From the NCBI RefSeq assembly GCF_009765365.1, contig NZ_VTOM01000027.1:1-64000 (forward strand): a stretch of DNA of 64,000 nt, read 5' to 3'. Below, one piece after another: positions 40,662-48,102 of this stretch; within the stretch, counting starts at the first letter, position 1, and each line of letters begins with the position of its first letter. This DNA is from Antarcticirhabdus aurantiaca (GTDB lineage Bacteria > Pseudomonadota > Alphaproteobacteria > Rhizobiales > Rhizobiaceae). The notes beneath the pieces were generated by a model. The model was not told where the DNA came from and did no database searches. It saw nothing but the letters and a program-made list of their open reading frames with translations. The position numbers were made by a program, and so were the translations under genes.

Positions 40662-41645
40662 CTAAAGACCGCTTTCGATATCGGACACGATGCGGGCGCG
40701 GAGCGCGTCCGACACGGCGGGGCGCCGGCCGAACCAACGCTCGAAGCCCGGCACCGCCTGGTGGAGAAGCATGCCGAGGCCGTCCGCCGTCCGGAGGCCG
40801 CGGGCGCGCGCCGCCGTCAGGATCGGGGTTTCCAGCGGAACGTAGACGATGTCGGTCACCAGCGCCCCGTCGGGAAGGGCGGCGAGATCCGGCAGCGTCG
40901 GGGCGGCGGGGGCGGCGAAGGGCGGCGGCGCGTCCGCCTCCTGCGCGGGCTTCTGGGCGGGCGCCGCCGTGTTGACGAGGAGGTCGGTGCGGGCGAGGAG
41001 GCTTTCGCGCGCGTCCTCGCCGTGCGCGCTGGCGCGCGTCCCGAAGCGGTTGGCGAGCTCCTGCGCGCGCGACGGCGTCCGGTTGAGGATCGCGACGTGG
41101 CGAACCCCGCGCGAGACCAGCGCGTGGACCACGGCCCGCGCAGCGCCCCCTGCGCCGATCACCGTCGCGAACCGGGCGTCGACCCAGCCGGGCAGGCGGT
41201 CGTCGAGGTTGGCCGCGAAGCCGTAGGCATCCGTGTTGCCGCCGACGAGCGTGTCGCCCTCGAACCAGAGCGTGTTCACCGCGCCGATCGCCTCGGCCTC
41301 CCCGTCGATCCGCCCCGCGGCGGCGAAGGCGGCGAGCTTGTGCGGCACGGTGACGTTGCCGCCCACCCATTCGCCGGGCCGGAGCCCCGCGAGAAAGGCG
41401 TCGATCTCCTCCGGCGGCACGCCGAGGCGGGAATAGGAGCCGGGAAGGCCGAACTCCTTCAGCCAGGTGCCGTGGATCGTCGGCGAGCGCGAATGCCAGA
41501 CCGGCCAGCCCGTCACGAAGGCGCGCGGCCCCTCGGACGCTGCCCCGTCGCGGGGGGCGAAGATCGAGTTCTCCCCGCGCGGCCGCGCCGCGCCGCTGAT
41601 GTAAGGAGCGGGCGTCCAGGTCTCGTCGCGGCTCGCGTCAGCCAT
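40662..41645 (-). CDS. aroE: Shikimate dehydrogenase
   Basis: 327 residues from ATG at 41645 (MADASRDETW), longer than the usual 270-290. Substrate motif WHSRSPTIH, catalytic lysine in VTVPHKLAAF, GGNTDAYGF, and the NADP-binding GAGGAARAVVHAL with NRTPSRA. The extra length comes from about 35 N-terminal residues and an insert rich in A, P and Q (QKPAQEADAPPPF). Fourth step enzyme of the shikimate pathway. Its start overlaps the maf stop by 8 bases. Confidence 0.94.
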   Translation of the reverse strand: MADASRDETWTPAPYISGAARPRGENSIFAPRDGAASEGPRAFVTGWPVWHSRSPTIHGTWLKEFGLPGSYSRLGVPPEEIDAFLAGLRPGEWVGGNVTVPHKLAAFAAAGRIDGEAEAIGAVNTLWFEGDTLVGGNTDAYGFAANLDDRLPGWVDARFATVIGAGGAARAVVHALVSRGVRHVAILNRTPSRAQELANRFGTRASAHGEDARESLLARTDLLVNTAAPAQKPAQEADAPPPFAAPAAPTLPDLAALPDGALVTDIVYVPLETPILTAARARGLRTADGLGMLLHQAVPGFERWFGRRPAVSDALRARIVSDIESGL

Positions 41646-42237
41646 CGATCGCACCCCGCTCGCGAAGCGCGGCGAGAAGCGGCAGCAGGGGCAGGCCGAC
41701 GATCGAGAAGAAGTCGCCGTCGATGCGCTCGACGAGCTGGATGCCACGCCCTTCGATCTGATAGGCGCCGACGCTGGTCAGCGCCGCCTCGCCGACGCTC
41801 GCCAGATACTCGCCGACAAAGGCCGGGTCGAGCTGGCGGAAGGTGATCGACACGGTCTCGACGTGCCGCCACACGGACACGCCGTCCTCGGCGATCACCG
41901 CGGCGCTGTGCAGCCGGTGGGTTTCGCCGGACAGGCGCAGGAGCTGGCGACGCGCGGCTTCCATCGTGTCCGGCTTGTGGAGGACCTCTCCCTTGAAGGA
42001 AAGCGTCTGGTCGGCGCCGACAACCACCGCGCCCGGCGCCCCTTCCGAAACGGAGACCGCCTTGGCCTCGGCGAGGATCGCGGCGAGGTCGTCGGGCGAC
42101 ACGCCGGTCTCCTTGAGCGGCGCCTCCATCGCGCGCTCGTCGAGGCTGCTGGCTCGAACCTCGAAGGCGATGCCGGCGGCTTCCAGCATGCGCGCCCGGT
42201 GAACGCTCGCCGAAGCGAGCAGGATGGGTCGCGTCAT
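41638..42237 (-). CDS. maf: Maf family nucleoside triphosphate pyrophosphatase
   Basis: 199 residues from ATG at 42237 (MTRPILLASASVHRARML). LLASASxxR and VVGADQTLSFKGEVLHKP are the Maf signatures; the family hydrolyses dTTP/UTP or modified NTPs. The open frame runs far upstream, across a 9-bp tandem repeat and into the putative origin, but those codons are not Maf-like. First gene of maf-aroE-(NTF2-like)-coaE-dnaQ, reading away from oriC. Confidence 0.94.
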   Translation of the reverse strand: MTRPILLASASVHRARMLEAAGIAFEVRASSLDERAMEAPLKETGVSPDDLAAILAEAKAVSVSEGAPGAVVVGADQTLSFKGEVLHKPDTMEAARRQLLRLSGETHRLHSAAVIAEDGVSVWRHVETVSITFRQLDPAFVGEYLASVGEAALTSVGAYQIEGRGIQLVERIDGDFFSIVGLPLLPLLAALRERGAIDG

Positions 42238-42320
42238 GGGTGTCCTCCTTCGTGTCCCGCATCGATCCGGGTGTCTTCGAGAGATAAACGCGCCGCAGCC
42301 GAAAGACCACCGCTTCGCCG

Positions 42321-42365
42321 CCCGGGGCGCCCGGGGCGCCCGGGGCGCCCGGGGCGCCCGGGGCG
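42321..42365. repeat. Five tandem copies of a 9-bp unit
   Basis: The unit CCCGGGGCG is repeated five times without a mismatch, in the gap between the maf start and the AT-rich origin candidate. Pure G and C, each copy containing CCCGGG. Copy number may vary between strains. On the minus strand it would lie in the 5' leader of maf if the promoter is upstream. Confidence 0.9.
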
Positions 42366-42815
42366 GACTCGATTCGCTTGAGCTTCGCAAGCCCCGGCCG
42401 GCCTTGTTCTCAGGATTCTCCGGCCACCTGTGGGCAAGACGGGAGAGACAGGGGCAATGCGGCCGGCCGCGCCCGACATGGCGGAAAAGTGACGATTCCC
42501 CAACAATGCACGGCCGCGAACGCTTGTATCGGCGTTGTGGAGCGATCTGGGTATCGGCGGGGTCGACGGCCCCTGTCTGACAAGTGTCGTCCCCAGCCTT
42601 GTCGGACAAGTCGCGGAGGCCGCAAGCCTTTGACGCGCCGGGCCTCGCCGCCCGGCCGCCCCCGTTGTTGACAGATGGTCCCCGGCGACCTCTATCGCCA
42701 AGAGGGGGCGTCGACGCGTTCGGCAAGCCAATGGACGAGCCTGTGGATTCCCGCAATCCACCGACTCTTAGAATCAGAAATCAGATTTTCTAGAATCTCT
42801 ATTTTAGGGAAGGAA
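42366..42815. other. Putative chromosomal origin of replication (oriC)
   Basis: The gap between maf and hemE (42238-42821) has the standard position of Rhizobiales and Caulobacter origins. It contains eight GANTC (CcrM) sites, at 42366, 42371, 42414, 42494, 42746, 42763, 42771 and 42793, far above chance at this GC level; three DnaA-box-like TGTGG cores (TGTGGGCAA 42429, TGTGGAGCG 42536, TGTGGATTC 42742); an inverted repeat CTTGTC-G-GACAAG at 42598-42610; and an AT-rich stretch 42763-42815 that could unwind. No CtrA full site (TTAA-N7-TTAA) was found. Function is inferred. Confidence 0.7.
42668..42696 (+). promoter_or_regulatory. hemE: Possible hemE promoter within the origin region
   Basis: TTGACA at 42668-42673, a perfect -35, is followed after 17 bases by TCTATC at 42691-42696. 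It would give a start near 42703 and a leader of about 120 bases that covers the AT-rich part. The same layout (promoter inside oriC, upstream of hemE) is known from Caulobacter; here it is only a sequence match. Confidence 0.45.
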
Positions 42816-42821
42816 CGGCCG

Positions 42822-43844
42822 ATGGCAGAGCGCAGGCTCCTCCGGGTCCTGTCGGGAGAGAGCGTTTCGCCCCCGCCGGTCTGGCTGATGCGGCAGGCGG
42901 GGCGCTACCTCCCCGAATATCGCGAGCTCCGGGCGAAGGCCGGCGGCTTCCTCGATCTCTGCTACGATCCCGACCTCGCAACGGAGGTGACGCTCCAGCC
43001 GATCCGCCGCTTCGGCTTCGACGCGGCGATCCTGTTCTCCGACATCCTCGTGATCCCGGACGCGCTCCGGCGCGGCGTGCGCTTCGAGGCGGGGGAGGGA
43101 CCGCGCATGGAGCCGATCGCCCCGCACGAGATCGCCTCGCTCGATCCCTCGGGCGCCGACATGCACCTCGCCCCGGTGATCGCGACGGTGGCGCGCCTGC
43201 GCCGCGAGCTGCCGGACGAAACGACGCTGATCGGCTTCTGCGGCGCGCCCTGGACGGTCGCGACCTACATGATCGCCGGGCGCGGAACGCCCGACCAGGC
43301 GCCGGCGCGGCTCTTCGGCTATCGCCATCCCGAAGCCATGACCGAGCTCCTGTTCCTTCTCGCCGAGATGAGCGCCGACTACCTCGTGCGCCAGCTCCAG
43401 GCGGGGGCGGACTGCGTCCAGATCTTCGACTCCTGGGCGGGCGTCCTCGACGAGGCGAGCTTCGAAGCCTACGCCGTCGCGCCCGTGCGGCGGATCGTCG
43501 AGAAGGTGCGCGCGAGCGTGCCGAACGCCCGGATCATCGGCTTTCCCAAGGGTGCCGGCGCGCTCCTGACGAACTATCGCGAGAAGACCGGCGTCGACGC
43601 GCTCGGCCTCGACTGGTCGGTGCCGCTGAGCCAGGCGCAGGCGCTTCAGAGCGGCGGCGCCGTCCAGGGCAACCTCGATCCGCTCCGCCTCATCGCCGGC
43701 GGCCGCGCCCTCGACGAGGGCGTCGACCGCATCCTGGATGCGCTGGGCAGCGGCCCCCTCGTGTTCAACCTCGGCCACGGCATCACGCCCGACGCGCCGA
43801 TCGCGCACGTCGAAGCGCTGCTGCGGCGGGTGCGCGGGGGCTGA
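42822..43844 (+). CDS. hemE: Uroporphyrinogen decarboxylase
   Basis: 340 residues from ATG at 42822 ([20 protein letters not shown]) with AAGGAA upstream. Signatures [32 protein letters not shown] and DSWAGVL are present. Converts uroporphyrinogen III to coproporphyrinogen III in heme synthesis. It reads away from the putative oriC and is followed by a repeat element and hemJ. Confidence 0.97.
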   Translation: MAERRLLRVLSGESVSPPPVWLMRQAGRYLPEYRELRAKAGGFLDLCYDPDLATEVTLQPIRRFGFDAAILFSDILVIPDALRRGVRFEAGEGPRMEPIAPHEIASLDPSGADMHLAPVIATVARLRRELPDETTLIGFCGAPWTVATYMIAGRGTPDQAPARLFGYRHPEAMTELLFLLAEMSADYLVRQLQAGADCVQIFDSWAGVLDEASFEAYAVAPVRRIVEKVRASVPNARIIGFPKGAGALLTNYREKTGVDALGLDWSVPLSQAQALQSGGAVQGNLDPLRLIAGGRALDEGVDRILDALGSGPLVFNLGHGITPDAPIAHVEALLRRVRGG

Positions 43845-43871
43845 CGGGCACCGACGGGGCAGGACGTGGCG

Positions 43872-44045
43872 CTCGCCCCTCGCCCGCCGGCGGGGGAGCG
43901 CGGCGCGAAGCGGGCCGGGTGAAGGTGTCGGCCGCGGGAGCGGCCTGCAAAGAACCGTCGACGTCGCGTTCCGGAGGAACCACCCTCATCCCGCTGCCGG
44001 GACCGTCTCCCGCCAGCGGGAGACGGGAGAAGCGTCGATGCCGCG
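43872..44045. repeat. Dispersed intergenic repeat, copy A
   Basis: About 170 bases in the 336-base gap between hemE and hemJ. It is a diverged copy of the element at 57597-57765: both share GGCCGGGTGA-GGTGTCGGCCGC near the left end and CTCCCGCCAGCGGGAGACGGGAG near the right end, with the same order and spacing. Several internal short hairpins. No gene in it. Confidence 0.75.
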
Positions 44046-44180
44046 CTTGAGCGGCCGGAGAGTGGGGATCACGGGCAAATCGTCCGTCCCGGCGCTTATC
44101 CGCTCGCCGCGCCATTGCCTTCCCCGACCGACAGGCTAGACCGGTTCCAAGCATTCAACCCTTCCGCGTCCGGGATCCCC

Positions 44181-44708
44181 ATGAGCCGCACCGCCTCCCC
44201 TTCCGCCAAGCCGGACCGTTCCGGGATGATCCTCGGCGTCGTGCTCCTGGTGCTCGCCGTCGGCCTGTTCCTGACCCCGGTCGAGGCGCAGCTCTGGGTG
44301 AAGTCTCTGCACATCCTGGCGGTGATCGCCTGGATGGCGGGCATGCTCTACCTGCCGCGGCTCTTCGTCTACCATGCCGGCACCCGGCCGGGCTCGGCCG
44401 AGAGCGAGCTGTTCAAGGTCATGGAGCGCCGCCTCCTCAAGGCGATCATCAACCCGGCCATGGCGGTCACCTGGCTCGCCGGGCTCTGGCTCGCCTGGAA
44501 CGTCTTCGCCTTCCAGGGCGGCTGGCTCCACGCCAAGATCTTCCTCGTCCTCCTCCTGTCGGGCCTCCACGGCTACCTCTCGGCCTCGCTGAAGCGCTTC
44601 GCCCGCGACGAGCGCTCCAAGCCCTCCCGGCACTGGCGCATCGTCAACGAAGTGCCGACCGTCCTGCTCGTCCTGATCGTGATCCTGGTGGTGGTGAAGC
44701 CCTTCTGA
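44181..44708 (+). CDS. hemJ: Protoporphyrinogen oxidase HemJ
   Basis: 175-residue membrane protein (CopD/UPF0093 type). Hydrophobic segments MILGVVLLVLAVGLF, SLHILAVIAWMAGMLYLPRL (with the conserved histidine and W), AMAVTWLAGLWLAWNVF, IFLVLLLSGLHGYL and TVLLVLIVILVVV. Oxidises protoporphyrinogen IX to protoporphyrin IX. The ATG at 44181 (MSRTASPSAKPDRSG) is the best start; an upstream TTG adds only weak sequence. Downstream of hemE, as usual in this group. Confidence 0.93.
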   Translation: MSRTASPSAKPDRSGMILGVVLLVLAVGLFLTPVEAQLWVKSLHILAVIAWMAGMLYLPRLFVYHAGTRPGSAESELFKVMERRLLKAIINPAMAVTWLAGLWLAWNVFAFQGGWLHAKIFLVLLLSGLHGYLSASLKRFARDERSKPSRHWRIVNEVPTVLLVLIVILVVVKPF

Positions 44709-44808
44709 GGCTGGCCTCGCGGACGTTTCGTCGGCCAAGGACTTGAGATCCGGGCCGGCGCGCCAACTTCTCGGGCAGACAACGGGACGCGTTTTCGAGG
44801 GACCCCGC

Positions 44809-45360
44809 ATGGCGGACGACACGGGCAGGGGCGGTATCGGGCGCACGGCGATCGTGGTGATGGGCCCGTCCGGGGTCGGCAAGACCACCACCGCCAAGCT
44901 CCTGTCGGAGCGCCTGGGCTGGCGCTTCGCCGAAGCCGACGAGTTCCACCCCCAGGCCAACATCGACAAGATGAAGGCCGGCGTCCCGCTCGAGGATGCC
45001 GATCGCTGGCCCTGGCTGGACACCATCCGCGACTGGATCGCCGCGCGCGGAGCGGAGGGCGAAAACGTCGTCGTCACATGCTCGGCGTTGAAGCGCAGCT
45101 ATCGCGACGTCCTGACGGGTGCCGAGGGGGTGCGAGTGCGCTTCCTTCAGCTCGAGGGCGAGGTCGGCCTCGTCGAGACGCGCATGAAGGCGCGGCGCCA
45201 CCACTACATGCCGCCCTCGCTTCTCGCCTCGCAGTTCTCGACGCTGGAGCCGCTGCAGCTGGGCGAGGACGGCGTCGCCGTGTCGGTCGACACCAGTCCC
45301 GACGCGGTCGCCGACCACGCATTGGCGGCGCTGGGGCTCCAAGCCCCGGCGAAGAGCTGA
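44809..45360 (+). CDS. Gluconokinase (GntK type)
   Basis: 183 residues from ATG at 44809. P-loop GPSGVGKTTTAKLL, then AEADEFHPQANIDKMKAGVP, DADRWPWLDTIRDW and TCSALKRSYRDVL match the thermoresistant gluconokinase family. Phosphorylates D-gluconate to 6-phosphogluconate, feeding Entner-Doudoroff or pentose phosphate routes. Single gene, 100 bases after hemJ; not normally part of the hemJ block, so likely an insertion. Confidence 0.9.
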   Translation: MADDTGRGGIGRTAIVVMGPSGVGKTTTAKLLSERLGWRFAEADEFHPQANIDKMKAGVPLEDADRWPWLDTIRDWIAARGAEGENVVVTCSALKRSYRDVLTGAEGVRVRFLQLEGEVGLVETRMKARRHHYMPPSLLASQFSTLEPLQLGEDGVAVSVDTSPDAVADHALAALGLQAPAKS

Positions 45361-45364
45361 GGGG

Positions 45365-46318
45365 TCAGTCTCCGGCGATCGTCCGCTCGATGGCGGACAG
45401 GACGCCCTCCGCCTCGACGCCGAGGCAGACCGTCTGGCTCGGACGGTCGTCCCACGCGCTCGGCGGAAAGACCGTTCCGTCCGGCTTCTGGATGGTCATG
45501 CCCGCGGCGAGCCCCTCGCAGGCGACGCGCACGGCGCCGCGGCGGGTGCGGAACAGCGCGGGGTCGGTGAGGGCGACGCAGGCCGTCGCGTCGTGGACCA
45601 CCATCCCGTCGGGAATACGGGTCTCGTAGAAGCGGATGTAGTCCTGGCTGAGGTCGCGCACGAGCCGGGCCGCCTCGCCGCCGGTTTGCGCCAGAGCGTC
45701 GAGCCTCGCACGCGTCATCACCACGGGAACGGTCGCGTCGAGCCCGACGATCGTCACCGGCCAGTCGGCGCCGAAGACGAGGTCGGCCGCTTCCGGATCG
45801 CCGTGGATGTTGGCTTCGGCGGCGGGCGTGACGTTGCCCGGTCCCGCGAAGACGCCGCCCATGACGACCACGCCGCGGGCGAGCCCGGCGATCTCCGGCG
45901 CCTCGCGAAGCGCGAGGGCGAGGTTCGTCAGGCGCCCGACGGCGACGAGGGTGATCGCGCCGGGACGCGCGCGCAGCGTGTCCGCGATGAAGCGGTGCGC
46001 GGGGCGGGGATCGGGCGCGCGGGCGGGGGCGGCGACGTCGATGTCGCCGAGGCCGTTCTCGCCGTGGATGAAGGTCGGAAAGCGGCCCGCGGGGCGGCGG
46101 GTGTCGAAGCACTCGCCCGCGCCGCGCGCGACCGGCGCCGCGATGCCCCATCGCTCGGCGAGAAACAGCGCGTTGCGCGTCGTCAGCTCGATCGGGGCGT
46201 TGCCGAAGACGGTGGTGATCCCGGCGAGCTCCACGTCGCGGTGGCGGTGGAGGTAGAGGAGGGCGAGGGCGTCGTCGACGCCGGGATCGGTGTCGAAGAT
46301 GACGGCGTGTTCGGCCAT
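45365..46318 (-). CDS. Nucleoside hydrolase (IunH/RihA-type)
   Basis: 317 residues from ATG at 46318 (MAEHAVIFDTDPGVDDALAL). The DTDPGVDDALA calcium and ribose-binding motif, then VGRLTNLALALREAPEIAG, VVMGGVFAGPGNVTPAAEAN and the late histidine in DGMVVHDATACVAL are diagnostic. Cleaves ribonucleosides into base and ribose. 4 bases tail-to-tail from gntK. A 22-bp palindrome lies just upstream of its start. Confidence 0.93.
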   Translation of the reverse strand: MAEHAVIFDTDPGVDDALALLYLHRHRDVELAGITTVFGNAPIELTTRNALFLAERWGIAAPVARGAGECFDTRRPAGRFPTFIHGENGLGDIDVAAPARAPDPRPAHRFIADTLRARPGAITLVAVGRLTNLALALREAPEIAGLARGVVVMGGVFAGPGNVTPAAEANIHGDPEAADLVFGADWPVTIVGLDATVPVVMTRARLDALAQTGGEAARLVRDLSQDYIRFYETRIPDGMVVHDATACVALTDPALFRTRRGAVRVACEGLAAGMTIQKPDGTVFPPSAWDDRPSQTVCLGVEAEGVLSAIERTIAGD

Positions 46319-46345
46319 GGGCTCGGCTCCTTCGGGGAAAACGCG

Positions 46346-46367
46346 CGTGCCAGGCAGGCCTGGCACG
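46346..46367. promoter_or_regulatory. 22-bp palindrome upstream of the nucleoside hydrolase
   Basis: CGTGCCAGGC and GCCTGGCACG, separated by AG, form an almost perfect 22-bp palindrome 27 bases before the start codon. That position suits an operator in the leader of the gene, or a hairpin in its mRNA. No regulator is next to it. Confidence 0.5.
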
Positions 46368-46381
46368 TCCGGCGCAGCCTT

Positions 46382-46542
46382 AGAGCGTCTAACAGAACCT
46401 CGCGGGGTCGGTCTGGCGGGTCTTTGCCGCCACCACGTCGTCGCCGATGCTCGCCTATGCGCTGCATAGGCTGCGCTCGGCTCCTAGCGGTGACGTCAAA
46501 TCCCTCGCCAGCCCTCCGCCCGGTGGTTCTGTTAGACGCTCT
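46382..46542. mobile_element. MITE-like element with 18-bp perfect terminal inverted repeats
   Basis: AGAGCGTCTAACAGAACC at 46382-46399 and its exact reverse complement at 46525-46542 bound a 161-base element with no ORF. Inside is another hairpin (GCCTATGCGCTGCATAGGC). Flanks: TT before the left arm and TAAG after the right one; no clear target duplication. The size and terminal repeats suit a non-autonomous element. No matching transposase is in the window. Confidence 0.6.
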
Positions 46543-46591
46543 TAAGCCCGCCGAGCCGGTTTCCCGCAAGGGGCGGCGCGCGCCCGGCGCG

Positions 46592-47185
46592 TCAATGAAG
46601 GGTGCGCGGTCCCGGGGTCGGATCGTCCTCGCCCGGCGCCGGCAGCGGCTTCGACGGGTCGTGCCCGTTGGCGTGCCAGGGGGAGGCCGGATCGCCGCGC
46701 CGCTCGAAATCGGCGGCGCCGAGGTCGACGACGTCCGGCCGGGGCCGCATCGCGCCCTCGCGGCCGAAGCCCGGCCGGGGACCCGCGCCCATGCCGCCGC
46801 GCCAGACGCCCCGCTCGGAGGACGCGACCACCACGATGCGCTGCTTCAGGAGCCGCCAGGCGAGGTCGCGCACCGGCGGCAGGAACAGGAGAAGGCCGAC
46901 GACGTCGGAGATGAAGCCCGGCAGGATCAGGAGGAAGCCCGCCACCGCGATCATCAGCCCGTGAACGAGCTCGCGGCCCGGCAGGCCACCGGCGCGGGTC
47001 TCCTCCTGGATCCGGCGCAGCGTGCCGAGGCCCTGCTGGCGCAGCAGCAGCGCGCCGAGAAAGGCCGAGGCGAGGATCAGGCCCAGCGTCGGCCAGAGAC
47101 CGATGGCGTTGCCGACCAGGATGAAGCCGGCGATCTCGGCGATCGGCATCAGCAGGAAGAGGAACGGGATGAAAGCTCGGGACAT
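46592..47185 (-). CDS. fxsA: FxsA family membrane protein
   Basis: 197 residues from ATG at 47185 (MSRAFIPFLFLLMPIAEIAG). Hydrophobic segments FLFLLMPIAEIAGFILVGNA, LWPTLGLILASAFLGALLL and GLMIAVAGFLLILPGFISDV with the family's LLRQQG and LPGFISDVVGLLLFLPPVR. The long cytoplasmic tail is rich in G, P and D. E. coli FxsA lessens phage T7 exclusion by F plasmids; its cellular role is unclear. Divergent from timA, as in most Rhizobiales. Confidence 0.92.
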   Translation of the reverse strand: MSRAFIPFLFLLMPIAEIAGFILVGNAIGLWPTLGLILASAFLGALLLRQQGLGTLRRIQEETRAGGLPGRELVHGLMIAVAGFLLILPGFISDVVGLLLFLPPVRDLAWRLLKQRIVVVASSERGVWRGGMGAGPRPGFGREGAMRPRPDVVDLGAADFERRGDPASPWHANGHDPSKPLPAPGEDDPTPGPRTLH

Positions 47186-47371
47186 GGGCGGATCGGAACC
47201 TTTGCTCGATGCCCGCGCTTTGATCGCGGGGCCGGTGGGCGCCGGCGACCGCAAAAAAGCCGGGATGCTTCCACCGGAGATAGGAAGCGCAACGCGCCGT
47301 TTGAATGCTGCGCCCGGCACCTCTATATGAAGCCCGTTCGACAGGTTGCAGACTTTGGCGCAAGGGGCGTG

Positions 47372-48079
47372 ATGAGCTTCGGGACGATCTTCTTCATTGT
47401 TTTGGCGGTGATCGTCCTGTTCCAGCTCCGGAGCGTGCTTGGGCGGCGCACCGGCCACGAGCGTCCGCCCTTCGATCCCTTCTCCCGCCCGGACAAGGCC
47501 GCGGCGCCCGCATCCGAGCAGAACGGCAACGTGGTGACGCTGCCCGGCCGCCGCACCGAGGCGCGGCCCGAGGAAGCGCCCGCGACCTACGCCTCGATCG
47601 ACGCCGTCGCCGCGCCGGGCACCGCGCTCAACGCCGACCTGCGCCGCATCCGGGACGCCGATCCGGGCTTCGATGCCAAGGAATTCCTCGGCGGCGTGAA
47701 AATCGCTTATGAAATGATCGTGACCGGCTTCGCCGACGGCGATCGCAAGCTTTTGAAGAACCTCCTGTCGTCGGAGGTCTACCAGGGCTTCGACTCGGCG
47801 ATCGCCGAGCGCGAGAACCGCGGCGAGCGGATGCAGTCCTCCTTCGTCGGCATCGACGACGCGACGATCGTCGCCGCCGAGATGAAGGAGCGCGAGGCGC
47901 TCGTCACCGTGCGCATCGTCTCGCAGCTGATCTCGGCCGTGCTGAAGTCCAACGGCGAGGTCGTCGACGGCGATCCGGAGACCGTGGTCGAGGTGCGCGA
48001 CGTGTGGACCTTCGCCCGCGACACGCGCTCGCGCGATCCCAACTGGAAGCTCGTCGAGACCGAGTCCGAGGACGACTGA
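47372..48079 (+). CDS. Tim44/TimA family protein
   Basis: 235 residues from ATG at 47372 (MSFGTIFFIVLAVIVLFQLRS). One N-terminal membrane anchor, a variable linker, and a Tim44-like domain (about 95-235: FDAKEFLGGVKIAYEMIVTG, DRKLLKNLLSSEVYQGF, IVSQLISAVLKSNGEVVDG). Bacterial homologue of the mitochondrial import factor Tim44, called TimA in alphaproteobacteria, probably membrane-bound and of uncertain role. Followed by mltA after 23 bases. A longer frame upstream is shadow. Confidence 0.92.
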   Translation: MSFGTIFFIVLAVIVLFQLRSVLGRRTGHERPPFDPFSRPDKAAAPASEQNGNVVTLPGRRTEARPEEAPATYASIDAVAAPGTALNADLRRIRDADPGFDAKEFLGGVKIAYEMIVTGFADGDRKLLKNLLSSEVYQGFDSAIAERENRGERMQSSFVGIDDATIVAAEMKEREALVTVRIVSQLISAVLKSNGEVVDGDPETVVEVRDVWTFARDTRSRDPNWKLVETESEDD

Positions 48080-48102
48080 GCGCGGGCGAGGAGGGCGCGG
48101 CC

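Noticed and set aside
42321-42365. CRISPR or minisatellite coding repeat
   Set aside because: Units are contiguous without spacers, so not a CRISPR; the frame it creates is not part of any recognisable protein.
41638-42756. Long N-terminal extension of Maf through the 9-bp repeat and origin
   Set aside because: The extension encodes PGR repeats and origin sequence; Maf homology begins at MTRPILLAS.
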